Source of the DNA: Mesostigma viride
Taxonomy: Eukaryota; Streptophyta; Mesostigmatophyceae; Mesostigmatales; Mesostigmataceae
Direction of reading: 5' to 3'
NCBI GenBank assembly: GCA_009746045.1
Contig: RPFO01002048.1
Location: forward strand, 1-64,000
Length of the DNA stretch: 64,000 nt
The notes beneath the pieces were generated by a model, which ran no database searches, was not told the origin of the DNA, and saw nothing but the letters and a program-made list of their open reading frames with translations. Within the stretch, counting starts at the first letter, position 1. Each line of letters starts with the position of its first letter. Below, in pieces: positions 33,353-45,156 of the stretch. The translations under genes and the position numbers were made by a program.

Positions 33353-35928
33353 CTAGTAGCTCATCCCCGAGACGAGCGCCTTGACCATCGGGTGCTCGCT
33401 GAAGTCGGCGTAGTTGATCTCCATCTCCTGCGTGCCCCTGTGCACCGCAACGCCAGGGAAGAAGACCAAACAACCAGGACAATAGCAGCCAACCAGGACA
33501 GCAGCACCCAACCAGGACCGCTTAGAAGCACGAGGATGCCAGCCCTGGCATCTTCCACGACTCATGTTTCCCACACCTGCGCGAGTCCAAAAGAATGGCG
33601 TGTGCACAGTGATGACTGCGCTGCACACTTTGTCATGATGGGCGATGCACTCTACGCGCCATGATGATGCGCGATGCAGGCAACAGCAGATGGCTACTCG
33701 CCAGCGGGCCACAAGGGGTGAGCCGAATACCTCAGATGGGGACGTGGCAGCACGCATGCGGCATGGGAGCCTGCGGCGATGGCAGCACAAGGGTGTGCAG
33801 AGCCTGGCCCCAGGTGCACGCAGTAGCCAAAGCGATGGCATTAACCCAAAGATTGGCTGTAGCAAGCACGTGCAGGGGCCCAAGCGCTGGCTAAACAACC
33901 GCAACCACGGGTGGGGAACGCACACAGATCCTGACTTGAACAAACCTGCGTTGAAGCTAGCACCCCTCACAGGCTACACGTGCGCGCCCCCAGGGCCACA
34001 AACCACCCTGGCCACCCTGGCCACAAACCACCATGCGCTGCCACCTTGCGTTGATCCTGCAAAAGGCTAGATGACAACACGACCCGCATCTTGTCCTGCT
34101 CACACGTGCAGCAAGGGTTGTCCCAGCCTGACATTTTGTGACCTAACGCTCGTATTATCTTGTGCTACATTGTGCATTAGGGTCAGCGTGCATGCCGCTA
34201 GCTATAGAAAAAAATTTCAAAACATATTTCTGGCACAGGTCAACCCCCCTCCCCCTTGCGGGAAATTTTTGTATTAAGGGGGAGGTGGATGGCAGGTGGC
34301 CCACCTGTGTTTCATGTGCCAAGCAAGGGTTGGCGCAATCTGACATGTCATCGTCTGTCTGGGGGACACACGTGCCGGCGGGGGTGTGGGTGTGCGTGGG
34401 TGCGGTCAGCTCTTGTACAGTGCAGCAGGGGTGTGTGTGTGTGCGTGGAGTGGCTACGCATCACACTGCGCCGCCATAGTGTGACTCACTCCACCCCCCT
34501 CCCCTCGCCACTCACAGGTCGGCCTCCAGCTCCTCAAGGAAGTTCTGGGAGATGTCCCTGTCACGCTTGGCCAGGTATCCCAGCAGGTGGATGATGCTGG
34601 GCACGGTCAGCTTATGCTTGGTGCCAAACACCTCAAACAGCGAGTGCACCACGCCAAGGAAGGACTGCGGTGGTGGTGGTGGTGGTTGGGGGGGGGGGGG
34701 CGGTGAGGAGGCAAGTGTGGGAATGGTGCGCGGAACAGGCACGCATGCGGGCGCCGAAGGGGGGGGACAAGATCGCATGCGGGCGCGGGCGCGTGTGAGA
34801 GGACACCAGCAGGGCGCAGCCAGCGAAAGCACGGGCACAAGCATGGGTACAAACCATGGGTATACGTAAGTGCTCGAACATACGCTGCAGGGTAATGGTG
34901 CGAAGCATATGAGGTAAGTACCAATACATCCATTCCAACAATAACAATATAGAAACTCGGTAGAGCAATGGACTCTGACAGGAGGCAAGCATGGCGTCTG
35001 GAGATGGTGGCGCCCCAAAATGTTGTTGCCCTCAAGCATATTATTTTGTTTTTGATCATGAGCAACTGAACAAAGAGGTGGTCAACAAATAGGTCGAGGC
35101 CTCGCGCAAACTCGCCTGAAAGTGACCATGGACATGACCGTGCCCATCATGCCTCATGACAACCACTCCCCAGCCACCTGGGCGAGTACTAGGCCAAGAG
35201 ATATGCGCAGCTAGACCTGATTTGAATAACTGCCGATGCATCAGGGCACAAAACTGCACACAAGCAAAGTCATTACAGTGCCTCCGTAATCCAAATGACC
35301 ACCTGGATCAGCACACAAAACTCTTGTTCAGGATACTAGCTGCTGTCTCAGCTAGTGTCCATAGGCCGCTTTGAGTTACAGCAGCAGAATGGCGGTATGC
35401 TGTGCGTATGTGTGGAGATGGGAGAGTGCACCGCATCCCGACAACCTCGCAACTCAATAAATTAAGGTACAGCAACAGCCCATGCAACTTCTACACAATT
35501 TTGATTTCGGCATAGATTGCGGATCCAAGGCCACGCATACTCACATCCTGGGAAGTAGTCAGTAACATCACCACAAGCTCTTTGGGGTCGACCATGTCAT
35601 TGTCCTCCTTTGTAACCACCCTGAGAACTTTCTCCTGTATCGTTGCATGTACGCCGCATTTGGTCAAGATGTTCTTGACATCGCTTTTAGAGATGACTTC
35701 CGTTGTCCTCAATTGCGCGTACGCGAGGCGTAGCTCCTCCACGGTGGGAACCGGTGGTTCGTCGTCCGGGCCGGACACCGCGGCTAAATCCGCAAAATAC
35801 CGAGCTGAGAATTCAAGAATGTTCTCAGGTTGCTTCCTTAAAACCTCCTTATAATACGCTTTCAATATATCCCCCAAATCTGGTGGCACGAGGATCTGTT
35901 CAGCACAGTAAATCGGTTCGACGTCCAT
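33353..35928 (-). CDS. RSP11: Ropporin/RSP11-like radial spoke protein, RIIa domain (3 exons)
   Basis: Three exons on the minus strand: 35928-35545, 34664-34516 and 33437-33353. Introns are 880 and 1078 bp, with GTGAGT donors after both upstream exons and CAG acceptors. Exon phases match, giving 206 codons including stop (205 aa), close to the family's usual 200-220 aa. Residues about 12-50 form an RIIa dimerisation/docking domain (VPPDLGDILKAYYKEVLR..PENILEFSARYFADL), the module that binds the amphipathic helix of the radial spoke protein RSP3 in cilia. Residues about 70-130 are helical with an EF-hand-like acidic stretch (EDNDMVD). Exon 2 supplies FLGVVHSLFEVFG and the last exon INYADFSEHPMV, which aligns with the ropporin C-terminus. 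It presumably sits in the axonemal radial spoke. The start MDVEPIYCAEQI is the first ATG. Choice of RSP11 over another RIIa protein such as RSP7 is by size and N-terminus. Confidence 0.87.
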
Positions 35929-36987
35929 ATTTAACGAAGCTCACACAACGGCAGCGTCCCCTCACTCTCTTATTACGAATGTGGCCTCTTGCGAGCGCGT
36001 GTCATGTCCAGGTCCAGATGTTCGAAATCTCAACAATTGCAGATCCCGAAGCCTCGACGCTGTTATCGGCCAGTTTTCTACTTACAATTCCGGCTATGGA
36101 AGGCTGCCTGTTGTGGATGTTATTCCACTGCTGGTCGACCGCCTGCTTTCCCGCGTCTATAAATACCGCGCATGCATGCCTGTGTTGTTGTTGTTGTCAC
36201 CACAATATGTACATGCCTGTGTAGTACGCAAGTAGTGTTGTTCAGTTGAGTTGAGTTGAGTTAGTGCTCCTTTCTAAACCTTTCACCTATCACACTACCC
36301 TCAGAGGGTAACCAGCTGGTCGATACGTGGTACCTCTTCACCTAATGATATTCCTATTGGTTAATAAAAATACCCATTTACCCGGAAAAGTTGAGTTGAG
36401 TTTATTCCCGCGCCGGTGCACCGACCTATGTTGTACAACACCAGGAGTCCAGGACTACACACAAATAATATAACTAAACTTATGCTATATTTACTGGCTA
36501 TATTTGGAATAAACGTACACCTATTTACCTGGAAATATAACTAAACTTATGTAGAGTTTGTCGTGTATGTCAACGGATATCAGGACGGTCTACATACGGT
36601 TTATTTCTCTGCTGCCCATGTTTCAGTTTCTTTCGCACTCAGCAGTGTATGTCGGGACTCGGACATACTGTAAGCAACCACGGGTTTCTCCGAAAATTAT
36701 TAGGTAGTGACGGCGATCGGCGAAGGATTTAGATAATGCAAAAACGGGCAAACACAGAAGTGTTACGCACTGCTATCATATGTGTCATCGGACACTTAAG
36801 TGGCGAGGTTCTATATCCTTTCGCGCTTTTTGCTGGGGTTTTAGCGCAGTTGTCCAACTTGAAAATTGTCCGAGTATTTGTCGTTGCATTCATCGTTGCC
36901 TACATCATGCTAACAGTACTGTAGGAAGGCTATTTGATTGTATTTTACTGGGCCGTGCTGAGCTCTCCGAGACCTTAATCAGAGTCA
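35929..36987. promoter_or_regulatory. Divergent intergenic region between RSP11-like and SAC3-domain genes
   Basis: About 1.06 kb separates the two divergent start regions. It contains GTTGAGTTGAGTTGAG repeats (36240-36262, again near 36390), a duplicated ATATAACTAAACTTATG (about 36467 and 36535), and AT-rich stretches. Both promoters should lie here, but no core-promoter element is assigned. The 62-codon ORF at 36736-36924 has no recognisable domain. Confidence 0.4.
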
Positions 36988-38485
36988 ATGAGCTCACAGG
37001 CTTCAACGCCAGAATGGAAAGCCTGTGAAGCAGATTACTGCATGTCAAATGCTAATCATGAGGCTTCCTGGGGTACAGTCCACTTGATTGGCAATTTCGG
37101 CAATCCTTCTTGGTTCATCGAGGTTACACTTATGAAGGGGGAAGATATTCAGGCATTGTGTGTTGTCTGTGGGTCTTAATAGAGATGGAGAGTCCTTGAA
37201 ATTCAAAAAGCGTGCGAAGAAAGCAGAGAAGAGCTCCTCGACCGTCGGCGCGGACGCTGGCTCTGAGAAGAGTAAGCGTGGCATCAGCAAGAGCTTGCGA
37301 AAACTGCAGAAGTTGATGAAGAAGAAGGAGAGGAAGGTTCGCAAGTTGGCGGAGAAGTTGGTCGGAAAAAAGCGGAAGAGAAAAGTCGTGTCTGACTCAG
37401 ATTCTAGTTCGAGCTCGTCCTCGGATTCTGAGGTGACGCCATGGGTTAACAGCCTGAACCCTGCCCCGCCTCCCGCGTCCCACAAGCCGTCCACGCACGG
37501 CGCCGCCGCCCCGGTCGTGTCCGCCCCGCATGCCCGCAGCCCCGCAATACCCGCCCTCGTGCTCACCCCCGAGGAGCTGCGGCGGCGGCAGGTGCGCAGC
37601 GCGCGCTTTGAGTCCACCCTAGAGGATGCCAGCAAGGTGACGCCGGCCCCCACGGAGCAGCCCCGCCGCGACGACCAGCCGCTGCAAGGGCAGAGCCAGG
37701 CGGTGGAGAAGCGGTACCTGCGGCTCACGTCACGGCCGGATGCATCGTCCGTGCGGCCGGAGCCGGTGCTGCGCGCGGCGCTGGACCTGATCAAGGCCAA
37801 GTGGCTGGCGGCACCCGACTACGAGCGCGCGTGCGAGCAGCTCAAGAGCGTGCGGCAGGATCTGACGGTGCAGCACATCCGCAACGGCTTCACGTGCTCG
37901 GTCTACGAGACGCACGCGCGCATCGCGGTCGAGCGGGCCGACTGGGCCGAGTACAATGCGTGCGCGGCCGTGCTGGGGGAGCTGTACGCGGAGGGCGTGC
38001 CGGGCAATGCCGCCGAGTTCGCCGCCTACCGCCTGCTGTACGCACTGGCCCACGGCGAGGGCGACGCAGGACACCTGGCTGCGCTGCGTTCCCTGCCGCA
38101 CAACGTGCTGGCGCACGTGTTTGTGGCGCACGCTCGTTCCGTGTGCTGCGCGGTGCGTGGTGGCGACTACTGTAGCTTCTTCCGGCTGTACGCGTGCGCG
38201 CCGCGCATGGCGCCCTACCTGATGGACGCGCTGGTGCCCCGCATGCGCGCGCGGGCACTGCGCGCGATGCTGCGCGGCTACTTCCCCTCGCTCCCGCTGG
38301 CCTTTGTCGCGCGCTCTCTCGGCTTTGGCGACCCGGCACAGGGCTTTGTGGTGCGTGACTGCGCCGAGTACCTGGGGGAGCAGGGGGTGGTGCTGGCGGA
38401 CGGCACCGATGGCACTGGGGCGGGAGGGCAGGTGGTCGACATAAAGGCCACGCGCGCCGGCGCAGGCGGTGGTGGAGTTTGGTGA
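36988..38485 (+). CDS. THP3: SAC3/GANP-domain protein, LENG8/THP3 type
   Basis: The main coding exon ends at the TGA at 38483-38485. From about 37190 the frame gives a Lys/Arg-rich segment (KFKKRAKKAEK, KKRKRKV; likely nuclear localisation), a Ser tract at 37400-37430, then LTPEELRRRQVRSARFES, and a full SAC3/GANP core from YLRLTS (37713): VRPEPVLRAALDLIKAKWL, CEQLKSVRQDLTVQHIRNGF (37835-37890), VYETHARIAVERADWAEYN, AYRLLYALA, and C-terminal LAFVARSLGFGD. This family couples transcription and splicing to mRNA export or processing in the nucleus, as the LENG8/THP3 branch does. No in-frame ATG precedes the Lys-rich part in the same exon. A candidate first exon is 36988-37024 (MSSQASTPEWKA), with intron 37025-37184 ending TAATAGAG; phases fit and give 445 aa, but its GTGAAG donor is weak. 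The 3' exon is certain, the start is not. Confidence 0.85.
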
Positions 38486-38719
38486 TGGCGGTGGCAACCT
38501 GACAGTGTAGCATGCTCGTGCTTGTTGAGAAAACGCCGCGAACTTAGGATGTTGGCAATGGACTACCGTGGTTCGTGCATCGCCAGGGATGCCAAAAATG
38601 CTGATCGTTACCCTGCAGAAGATGAATGCAGGCTCTGCCTCAACAGATCCTTGCAATCTGGTGTCGCTAACTCAGTTTTTTATTTATTAATGTTTTACAC
38701 GCAGTCAGGTGTCTCTTAA

Positions 38720-41002
38720 GGGGAGGGGACACCCCTAAAGGGCACTTTTCTGGAAACCATACCTATGCATGTGCTAAAAATCCAATGATGATTGGGGACC
38801 ATAAATATGATTTAAAAAAAATTTTCCAGCCACTTGGGGGTGGTACTAGCCCCCACCATACACCGGTTACGGGCTAAAAATAGAAAAAGACGCTATTTTA
38901 GTCACATTTTTCCTAGGACAATGGGCAAACATATTGGGACCAAATCACATATTCCCGCATAGTTCCCCCACTTTTGAGAAAGTCTGCCTAATTGGGACCA
39001 ATACATAAGCATGGATGCACCAGTTATTAATTTTCCCGCAAAAAGGGTCCTTTTTTAATGAAAAAAAAAATAAATCAAATCATAAACACTTCAAATGTTG
39101 CCATACCATATATTCCCAAATACTAGAGAGGGGGGGACATGCAGCCCCAAAATTTCAGGTCATTCTGACCACCACAGCTCCAGTTATTAACGTTCTTAGG
39201 TTGTCACCAATGACGAAGCTAAGGGAGGTTTTAGCCAGTATTTAACCACACTAACACCCCTTTATTCATCCAAGCCACGTGAAAACTGGCCAAACCACAC
39301 ACTACCATCCTCTGCACATATGGTACTTCCTATGTTCAAGGTTTGACGACATTCTGACAAGAACTGCCCAAGTTACAACCATTCCAAGACGGCCACCCAT
39401 GTAGACGCTACAAGGAAATTAGAGTAACCATTTAGCCACACTAGCACGTCCTTCTTCATCAAAGACATCTGCAAACTGACCAAAGCACACATAATTAACT
39501 CTTGCACGCTGACGGCAACGCATGCTCAATGTGGGGGTCATTGTGACAAGAACTACTCAAGTTGATGGGTTTCCTATATGACCACCTGACAAGGCGCTAA
39601 GAACCACTCAGTAAGTTAGTAACACCACAATGCCACTTCATATGCCATCCAACATGCACCAAATCCATGCTGAATATGTTATGAAGTACGAAGGGGTGGC
39701 CACGCACCTCATACGTCTTCATCGTCCCTCGAGCATGGCCAGCCTTGTAAATATGTGCATAGCCTTGACGATGGTAGCCCTAACATGCCTAAGCAGCATT
39801 TCCTATGTTTCTCCCAGGTTAGAGTGTAAGGTTGATGCCTACCAAGCTAATCAACACAACAACACCTCCTAAACTGTCCTCCCCAGCATGGATGACAAAC
39901 TGGGACTATGGAGGGCAAGGAACCAAGTAGGAACATGGTATATATAGCTTGCATGCAGTCATGCATGTCAACCATGGTTGGCTCAGCACATTGTAGTCTT
40001 ATCACATCATCATAACAAAGGAAAGCTCAAACAACCAATGGTGCCTGCTATCTACATGCAGTCACACAAATGCAATATATCCAACATCATCATCACTATA
40101 ACACTTCCATCCCTGCACGATAAAATGCAAATAAACAATTGGCGGCCCTTCAGCGCATGAGTGCTGTGATGCCGCTGCGGCCTGCGAAGAGAGGGTGCGT
40201 CACTCTCACACAACAAGAAGCGTCCATACGCACAACATCCTTGCCACAACACGTTTTATGAAATGCCTTATACCTTCCCGACGAGCTATAGGCTGCGACT
40301 TAAGCGGCCCTGATCACGACATCAACGAAAACAATCTAAAGCTGCCAGTATTCGACAACACAACGGCAAGCGACGGCGAGCTAGCTGGCGGAAACTGCCC
40401 AAAAAGAACGCAAAAAACTTCGAACGATGAGCTCATAGAAGAAAGCACTGATAGCAGATAACGTTCGCGACAAATCTGTACCTTGCCCTCGTAAATCCCT
40501 CGCCCAGGCGCGCAACAACAGCCGTTCTTCCATGGACAGGTCAGACACGCACTGCGCAGGTCTGAACAATTACTTACCGATAATGGCCGAAAATCTGGCA
40601 AAAACCACCAGCTGGGTTTAGAATTCGATGCTACCGGTATTAATGCCTGCTTCACGGTCAGAACAACCCCCCAAACCGCGATTTTACTGCCGCTATCATG
40701 AATTCTATTTCATTCCGCGCGACCAAAAAATTCAGATTACCCCCCATGCCGATGGCATAAAAAAACAACAGCGATATTGTAAACCAGCTGATTTCCGCCA
40801 CATACTAACATCATAAACTCATCGTCTTTTAGATTCGAGTAAAATTTTTGCATTTCGCTTGCCCTGTTGTGGTAGTTTCGCCTGAACGCAGTCGCCATGG
40901 CCACTTCCGCAAGGGGTGCGCGCACCGTGCACGTGAAATTTGTGACCTTCGGTTCCGGCGCGAATTTTTTGGCGCCAAAAAATTCGGGGGTGTCCCGTCC
41001 CC
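38720..41002. mobile_element. TTAA-flanked TIR element, no transposase seen
   Basis: TTAA occurs at both borders (38716-38719 and 41003-41006). The left end GGGGAGGGGACACCCC and the right end (reverse complement GGGGACGGGACACCCC) match at 15 of 16 positions. The 2.28-kb interior is AT-richer than its surroundings, and its longest ORFs (113 codons at 40314-40655, minus; 88 codons at 40195-40461, plus) show no transposase motif. TTAA target duplication is typical of piggyBac and Kolobok. The family is not assigned, and the element is most likely non-autonomous. Confidence 0.8.
40961..40986. repeat. 26-bp perfect palindrome with TTTTGGCGCCAAAA core
   Basis: A perfect inverted repeat with no spacer, 16 bp inside the right end of the TTAA element. 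Its core is the textbook double E2F-binding sequence, but function here is unproven. Confidence 0.9.
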
Positions 41003-41059
41003 TTAATTAATGTTTTACATTGAAAATGTACTCCTAACTCCTCGCTCCGTTACCTCACC

Positions 41060-41290
41060 CAAAGGCAGGTTAGCATTTGCGACGCCATAGTAAACCTAGC
41101 GCGTCAGGCCGCGGTGCCCGCAATCCGGTACGATTAGCTAGCTAGGTCATTTTAAGAAATCCCCTAGACTTTTTATCCGCTCCACCCCACCCATTCCATC
41201 AATTAATTAGTTAACTAATCAATCTGCACCTAACTGCGTCACCCATTCCATTGACGGAGGATGTATGCTCACATGATGCATGCAGTCTCA
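41060..41290 (+). mobile_element. Degenerate LINE 3' UTR remnant
   Basis: Contains GGCCGCGGTGCCCGCAATCC, TAGCTAGGTC, CCACCCATTCCATC, an ATTAATTAGTTAACTAAT tract (41201-41220) and CTAACTGCGTCAC. These occur in the same relative order as in the 3' ends of the LINEs at 18.8 and 26.7 kb. No coding part remains. Confidence 0.55.
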
Positions 41291-41299
41291 CAGAGACTG

Positions 41300-41456
41300 C
41301 CAGCGCAGGCCAGAAAATCTTGAAGAAACCGGACCATGGTAGCTCCAGCCTGCTGTTATTAAGTTAGACAATATACATATCAAGGGACAAGGAGACAACC
41401 AGCGCAGGCCAGAAATCGCGAGAATCCGGACCATGGTAGCTTGAGCCTGCCGTTAT
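41300..41456. repeat. Direct repeat of a 58-bp segment, about 99 bp apart
   Basis: CAGCGCAGGCCAGAAA..CGGACCATGGTAGCT..AGCCTGC occurs at about 41300-41358 and 41399-41456 with a few differences. Confidence 0.8.
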
Positions 41457-43153
41457 CTTGTCCCCGTTTTCGAGTCGTTCAGGATGATGAATATGAGTGG
41501 AGATGGAAATGTGTAGCCTTGTGCATTGGAATTATGGCTGGCTTACGTGTAGGGCGACTAGATGACCTAGACGGTGGGGCTGGAAACAGCTTGCTTGATC
41601 AGGGCGCGTGTTTTGAGCCTAACTGGCCGGGAGTGTCTAGTGCTGCGATCCATTGCTGCGATCGCTCTCCCACCATTTACGAGGAAATACCCGCAAATGG
41701 AAAACCACTGAAAAGGTCTAGCTAGTCAGTCAGTGAGTGTTGGTGGAACTCAGTGTGAGGCGGTGATATGCAGTAACGCCAGGGATCGGGCGTTCCTTGT
41801 CATTATTCACTCCATAAATGGGCACACATTAGATGTCGTGACACATCACTCACACGAGTTCCCTAGGACAACTGTACTACGCACAATTGTCGATCCGCCA
41901 CGTGTCCAGGCTCTAGAGGCTTCTAGACCTGTAGCAACGTTACTGCGCACAACGTCCACTAGACTAGTTGCTAGCTACGTAACTTGCGTCCACGTGTGGG
42001 CGTCGCGCCACAACCGGCGCTCGGCACTGTTATTCAGTCTCCGCCAGAATAACTCCGGTCACATTGTATGTCCCCCCTGTGTGGCTCCGGCCACAAGTCA
42101 GCCTCGAGGTATCTCAGCTGACTCCCATTATGTTTTCTTTCAGATTGGACTGACATGCTCCAAGTCTGACCAACCAACCGTTGCAAGGCAACCAGAGTCC
42201 ATACAGTCACAACTGGATTAGAAAGGGCCCCCAAAACGGACTATAGTGATGCTGACTGCTGATTTAACCCTGCCATGCACTACGGGGGTTCCTCCCCCTC
42301 AATAGCGGGGAAAACATAGATGAGGTACTGCTGCCATTCGTCACACGTACAGGACGTCATATAAGTCACATGTCACATCATATAAGGAGCGCCCAGTTTC
42401 GATCTTTGAAGGAGCGAACTGTCGTCATTTCCCTGGCATCTGTCACTGCAGATGGTGAAAAAAGGGGGGCTTGATTGCCACTTGTGGATGGAACCCCGTG
42501 CAACATCCACTTCCCAAAAACCAATGGGATGACTCTAGTGAAACCAGAGGTCTTCCCCAGGTGCTTAGGACCTGATGTTTCGCCACTACTGACCTGGGCC
42601 AGAGCAGCCAGGTATCTGTGAGTGCCACATGGTGGTAAGCACAGGCAACTGACAAGGGAGAACTGGTTCTCTGGACACTTGATTTGCACTTGGCGAATGG
42701 GTGGACTGCCCATCACCCTACCACAGGTCCTGGGACCGTATGGCAGCCTAAGACACAACAGGCACAGTAACAGAACTATGACTGTCACACGTTTCATGCA
42801 CATGCACATGTACAGGGTAACCATGAACATGACCCAGCACCATGACAATGCCATGTACAAATACAGTCACCATGACTGGCACAATAACACACGTGTGAAG
42901 GATATGACAGCTCACCTCCCAAGAGACGAACTAACGAAATTCATTGAGAGAGACAAAGTCAAAGAGACTCAATTTATTCACCATAAAAAGGGCTTACAAG
43001 GCATACAGGGCTCAGCTCCTTCCCCTGAGCTAGTGCTGATGATAAGACACCCCGTGGCCTGGGCCAGGGTCTGGGTACCCATACCCCCTGACAGGGGGCG
43101 TTACCCCATAGTAGGGGTGGGGAGACTAGCCACCCTCCCTGGGGAGGGGTGGA
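41457..43153. other. Spacer, probably with the 3' terminal region of the copia-like element
   Basis: No cellular gene supported. Because the RNase H frame on the minus strand stops at 43154, the element's polypurine tract and 3' LTR are expected just left of that point. The matching 5' LTR would lie beyond 64000, so the LTR cannot be delimited from this window. The 162-codon ORF at 41733-42221 and the 160-codon ORF at 42378-42860 have no recognisable domain. Confidence 0.4.
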
Positions 43154-44458
43154 CTAGGTGTCTACTGGCGGGGGCAGGCTGGCCTGCTTGCCGTAGGGGT
43201 TCATCATGTGATAGAGCAGTTGACACTGCTCAGGTGCCAGCTGGGGCACCTTGGTCAACGCATCCGCTGCGTTAGCCTTGTCCACCACATGATTGGTAGA
43301 CTCCCAGTAGGTGCATTCCTGTTTCAGGATCACCCAGTCCAAATCAGTGTGCACAGCATAAGGGTTATCAAGGAAACTGAGGATTGACTGTCGGTGTGCA
43401 AGTGAGCCACCACCCCAGCCTGACTGCCGGCTTGCTTCTGTAATCAGACCAGGACATGATTGAGATACATGGCATGTAGGACAGCTGACACAACTGCCCT
43501 ACACTCAGCAGTATTGCTACTAACAGCTTTACGCCTATGTAGCCTGCTATACCATGAGATGAGGGACATGGGTTTGTCAGCGTTTTGTACAAAAAATAAG
43601 CCAGCCTCCCTATAGCCTGCAGTTGAGTAATCTGCCGTGATTCCATGGAACTATCCATAATAGCCTGAATGTGAATGGGTTTAATTAAAGAGTTCCAGGG
43701 AGTGCAAGAGTAAGGGGTGGACCAGCCTGCAGTAGCTTGGTGATAGCTTTGTGGCCTACCTAGCTGCATGAGGACTGCATCATCAACCCTGCTGACTACT
43801 GCTAGGTGTGGTGAACAAGTAGAACACAACCACCCCAGCTTGCCTCTAATGGTAGCTGGGCAGTCACAAGGTTTGATTTTAGTCTGCAGCACCTCCTTGC
43901 AACTGTGCATATAATCTGAGGGAGAGTACATTGCACATACCCACTGATCTGCTTGCTTCTGAAGCTGCAACATTGTGCCACAGAACTTAATAGCAATGGT
44001 GCCCAGCTCTAGCTGCTTGCCAATCTCAAAAGACTTAGACACGTTGGTGATAAAATCATCCACAGCCTGCCTAGGCCCAGTAATAAGCTGATCATCCCCA
44101 TGCCACACAAACATGATCGATCATGCCATGAGGGTGAGGGACAAGTACAAAGAAGCAAGGGTCTATGTCATCATACCGAGCACCTAGCTAGCTTCTCAAA
44201 CACAGCTTGAGCTGACATTCTAAAAATTCTAGGAGCAGATTGTAGACCTTCCACTCCTATGTTGGCTTTCAGAAAGGGTTGTGGAATATCCTTAGCCCAT
44301 ACCTGTCAGAGGTGAGTTGACCACATACACCTTACCATGCCAAACTTGCTCAGCGCTATTTCAGGTGAACCTTTCAGAAGGGGAGACATATTTGCAACAT
44401 CATATTTTCCCAATCCAAATGCTTTGGGGTGCAGCTTCTGACCGTGTACCAAATCTGC
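43154..44458 (-). pseudogene. Copia-like reverse transcriptase C-terminus and RNase H
   Basis: Minus-strand remnant. Near 44280-44200 KANIGVEGLQSAPRIF corresponds to the RT segment before the catalytic box. The catalytic box is WHGDDQLITG (44110-44085), followed by DFITNVSKSFEIGK and CGTMLQLQ. After decayed connection sequence, RNase H motifs appear at 43290-43240 (NHVVDKANAADALTKVP) before the stop at 43154. Frameshifts occur near 44110 and 43375. The RT fingers are missing or unrecognisable: only about 345 bp lies between the catalytic box and the LTR-element insertion point at 44463. In life this protein copies element RNA into DNA; this copy is dead. Confidence 0.75.
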
Positions 44459-44463
44459 CACAC
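44459..44463. repeat. CACAC target-site duplication (left)
   Basis: CACAC at 44459-44463 is repeated at 50726-50730, immediately outside the two LTRs. Confidence 0.9.
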
Positions 44464-45141
44464 TGTAACGAACCCAGATTTACACCTAAACCTGAGCTAC
44501 GTCGCGAAAGATCAACTGTGCCGGTAAGAGGGAGAATCAAGGTGGCCTAATGCAGATTGCGCTTCACGACTGGGGTCGTGAGATATCTGGCACCGCGACT
44601 TGATGCCAAGCTAATTAATAATACGCACTTATAATGGCTAGCAAGACCAATTACAAATGGATAAGTGCCCCAGGTTCAGACAGGTGATAACACACTCATT
44701 TCATTCCGAACCAAGAGGACGAGACTCTCGTCCTCGGACCAATTTCACCTAGGTCTGCCACCAAGCTGGCAAGTGGCGCCGACATGGCGCCGACCTTCCA
44801 GAGAATTACGAAGCATGCAGTCCACGCAAGATCCTCGGGTCGACATCGACCCTCACCAGGCTACAGAATCCACGCATGAGTACAATATCTCAACCAGCTA
44901 TAAAGTACGCAGCGCGGCGCGACTGCACCGGCCCCTAGAAGATCGCATACATCAACCTAGGCCCAAAATAACTGGTCCGAATCACACAAACTATCATAAT
45001 TCCATACAAAAGTCCTGACCAAGGGACAATTCCCAAATTAAGTCCCGAAATGAGTCCCAAAGTCCTACGGACTATGACAACAAGCCAAAACACATAATTT
45101 ATTCCATTGTTGCGCCCGTTCCAAGGGTCGGGTTCGCAACA
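44464..45141 (-). repeat. 3' LTR of the gag-only element
   Basis: Forward ends TGTAACGAACCC and GGGTTCGCAACA form a 12-bp imperfect inverted repeat, as usual for LTRs. The 117-codon forward ORF inside it is repeated unchanged in the other LTR and is not considered coding. Confidence 0.95.
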
Positions 45142-45156
45142 CTCCTCCCCCTCCCC
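45142..45156 (-). other. Polypurine tract of the gag-only element
   Basis: On the coding strand GGGGAGGGGGAGGAG directly abuts the TG of the 3' LTR, the expected position for plus-strand DNA priming. Confidence 0.85.

Noticed and set aside
33645..34070. ORFs inside intron 2 of the RSP11-like gene (33438-34515)
   Set aside because: No domain, and the exon phases of the host gene are satisfied without them.
35703..36224. 173-codon plus ORF over RSP11-like exon 1 and upstream DNA
   Set aside because: Overlaps the conserved RIIa exon on the opposite strand and shows no domain.
36736..36924. 62-codon hydrophobic ORF as a small membrane protein
   Set aside because: No supporting context; it lies in the intergenic region upstream of the SAC3/GANP gene.
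37730..38656. 308-codon minus-strand ORF opposite the SAC3/GANP exon
   Set aside because: Antisense shadow of a strongly conserved plus-strand coding region with high GC.
41733..42221. 162-codon ORF
   Set aside because: No domain or composition typical of the real exons here; likely chance.
44665..45018. 117-codon ORF identical at 50249-50602
   Set aside because: Lies within the LTRs; it is identical because the LTRs are identical and shows no domain.
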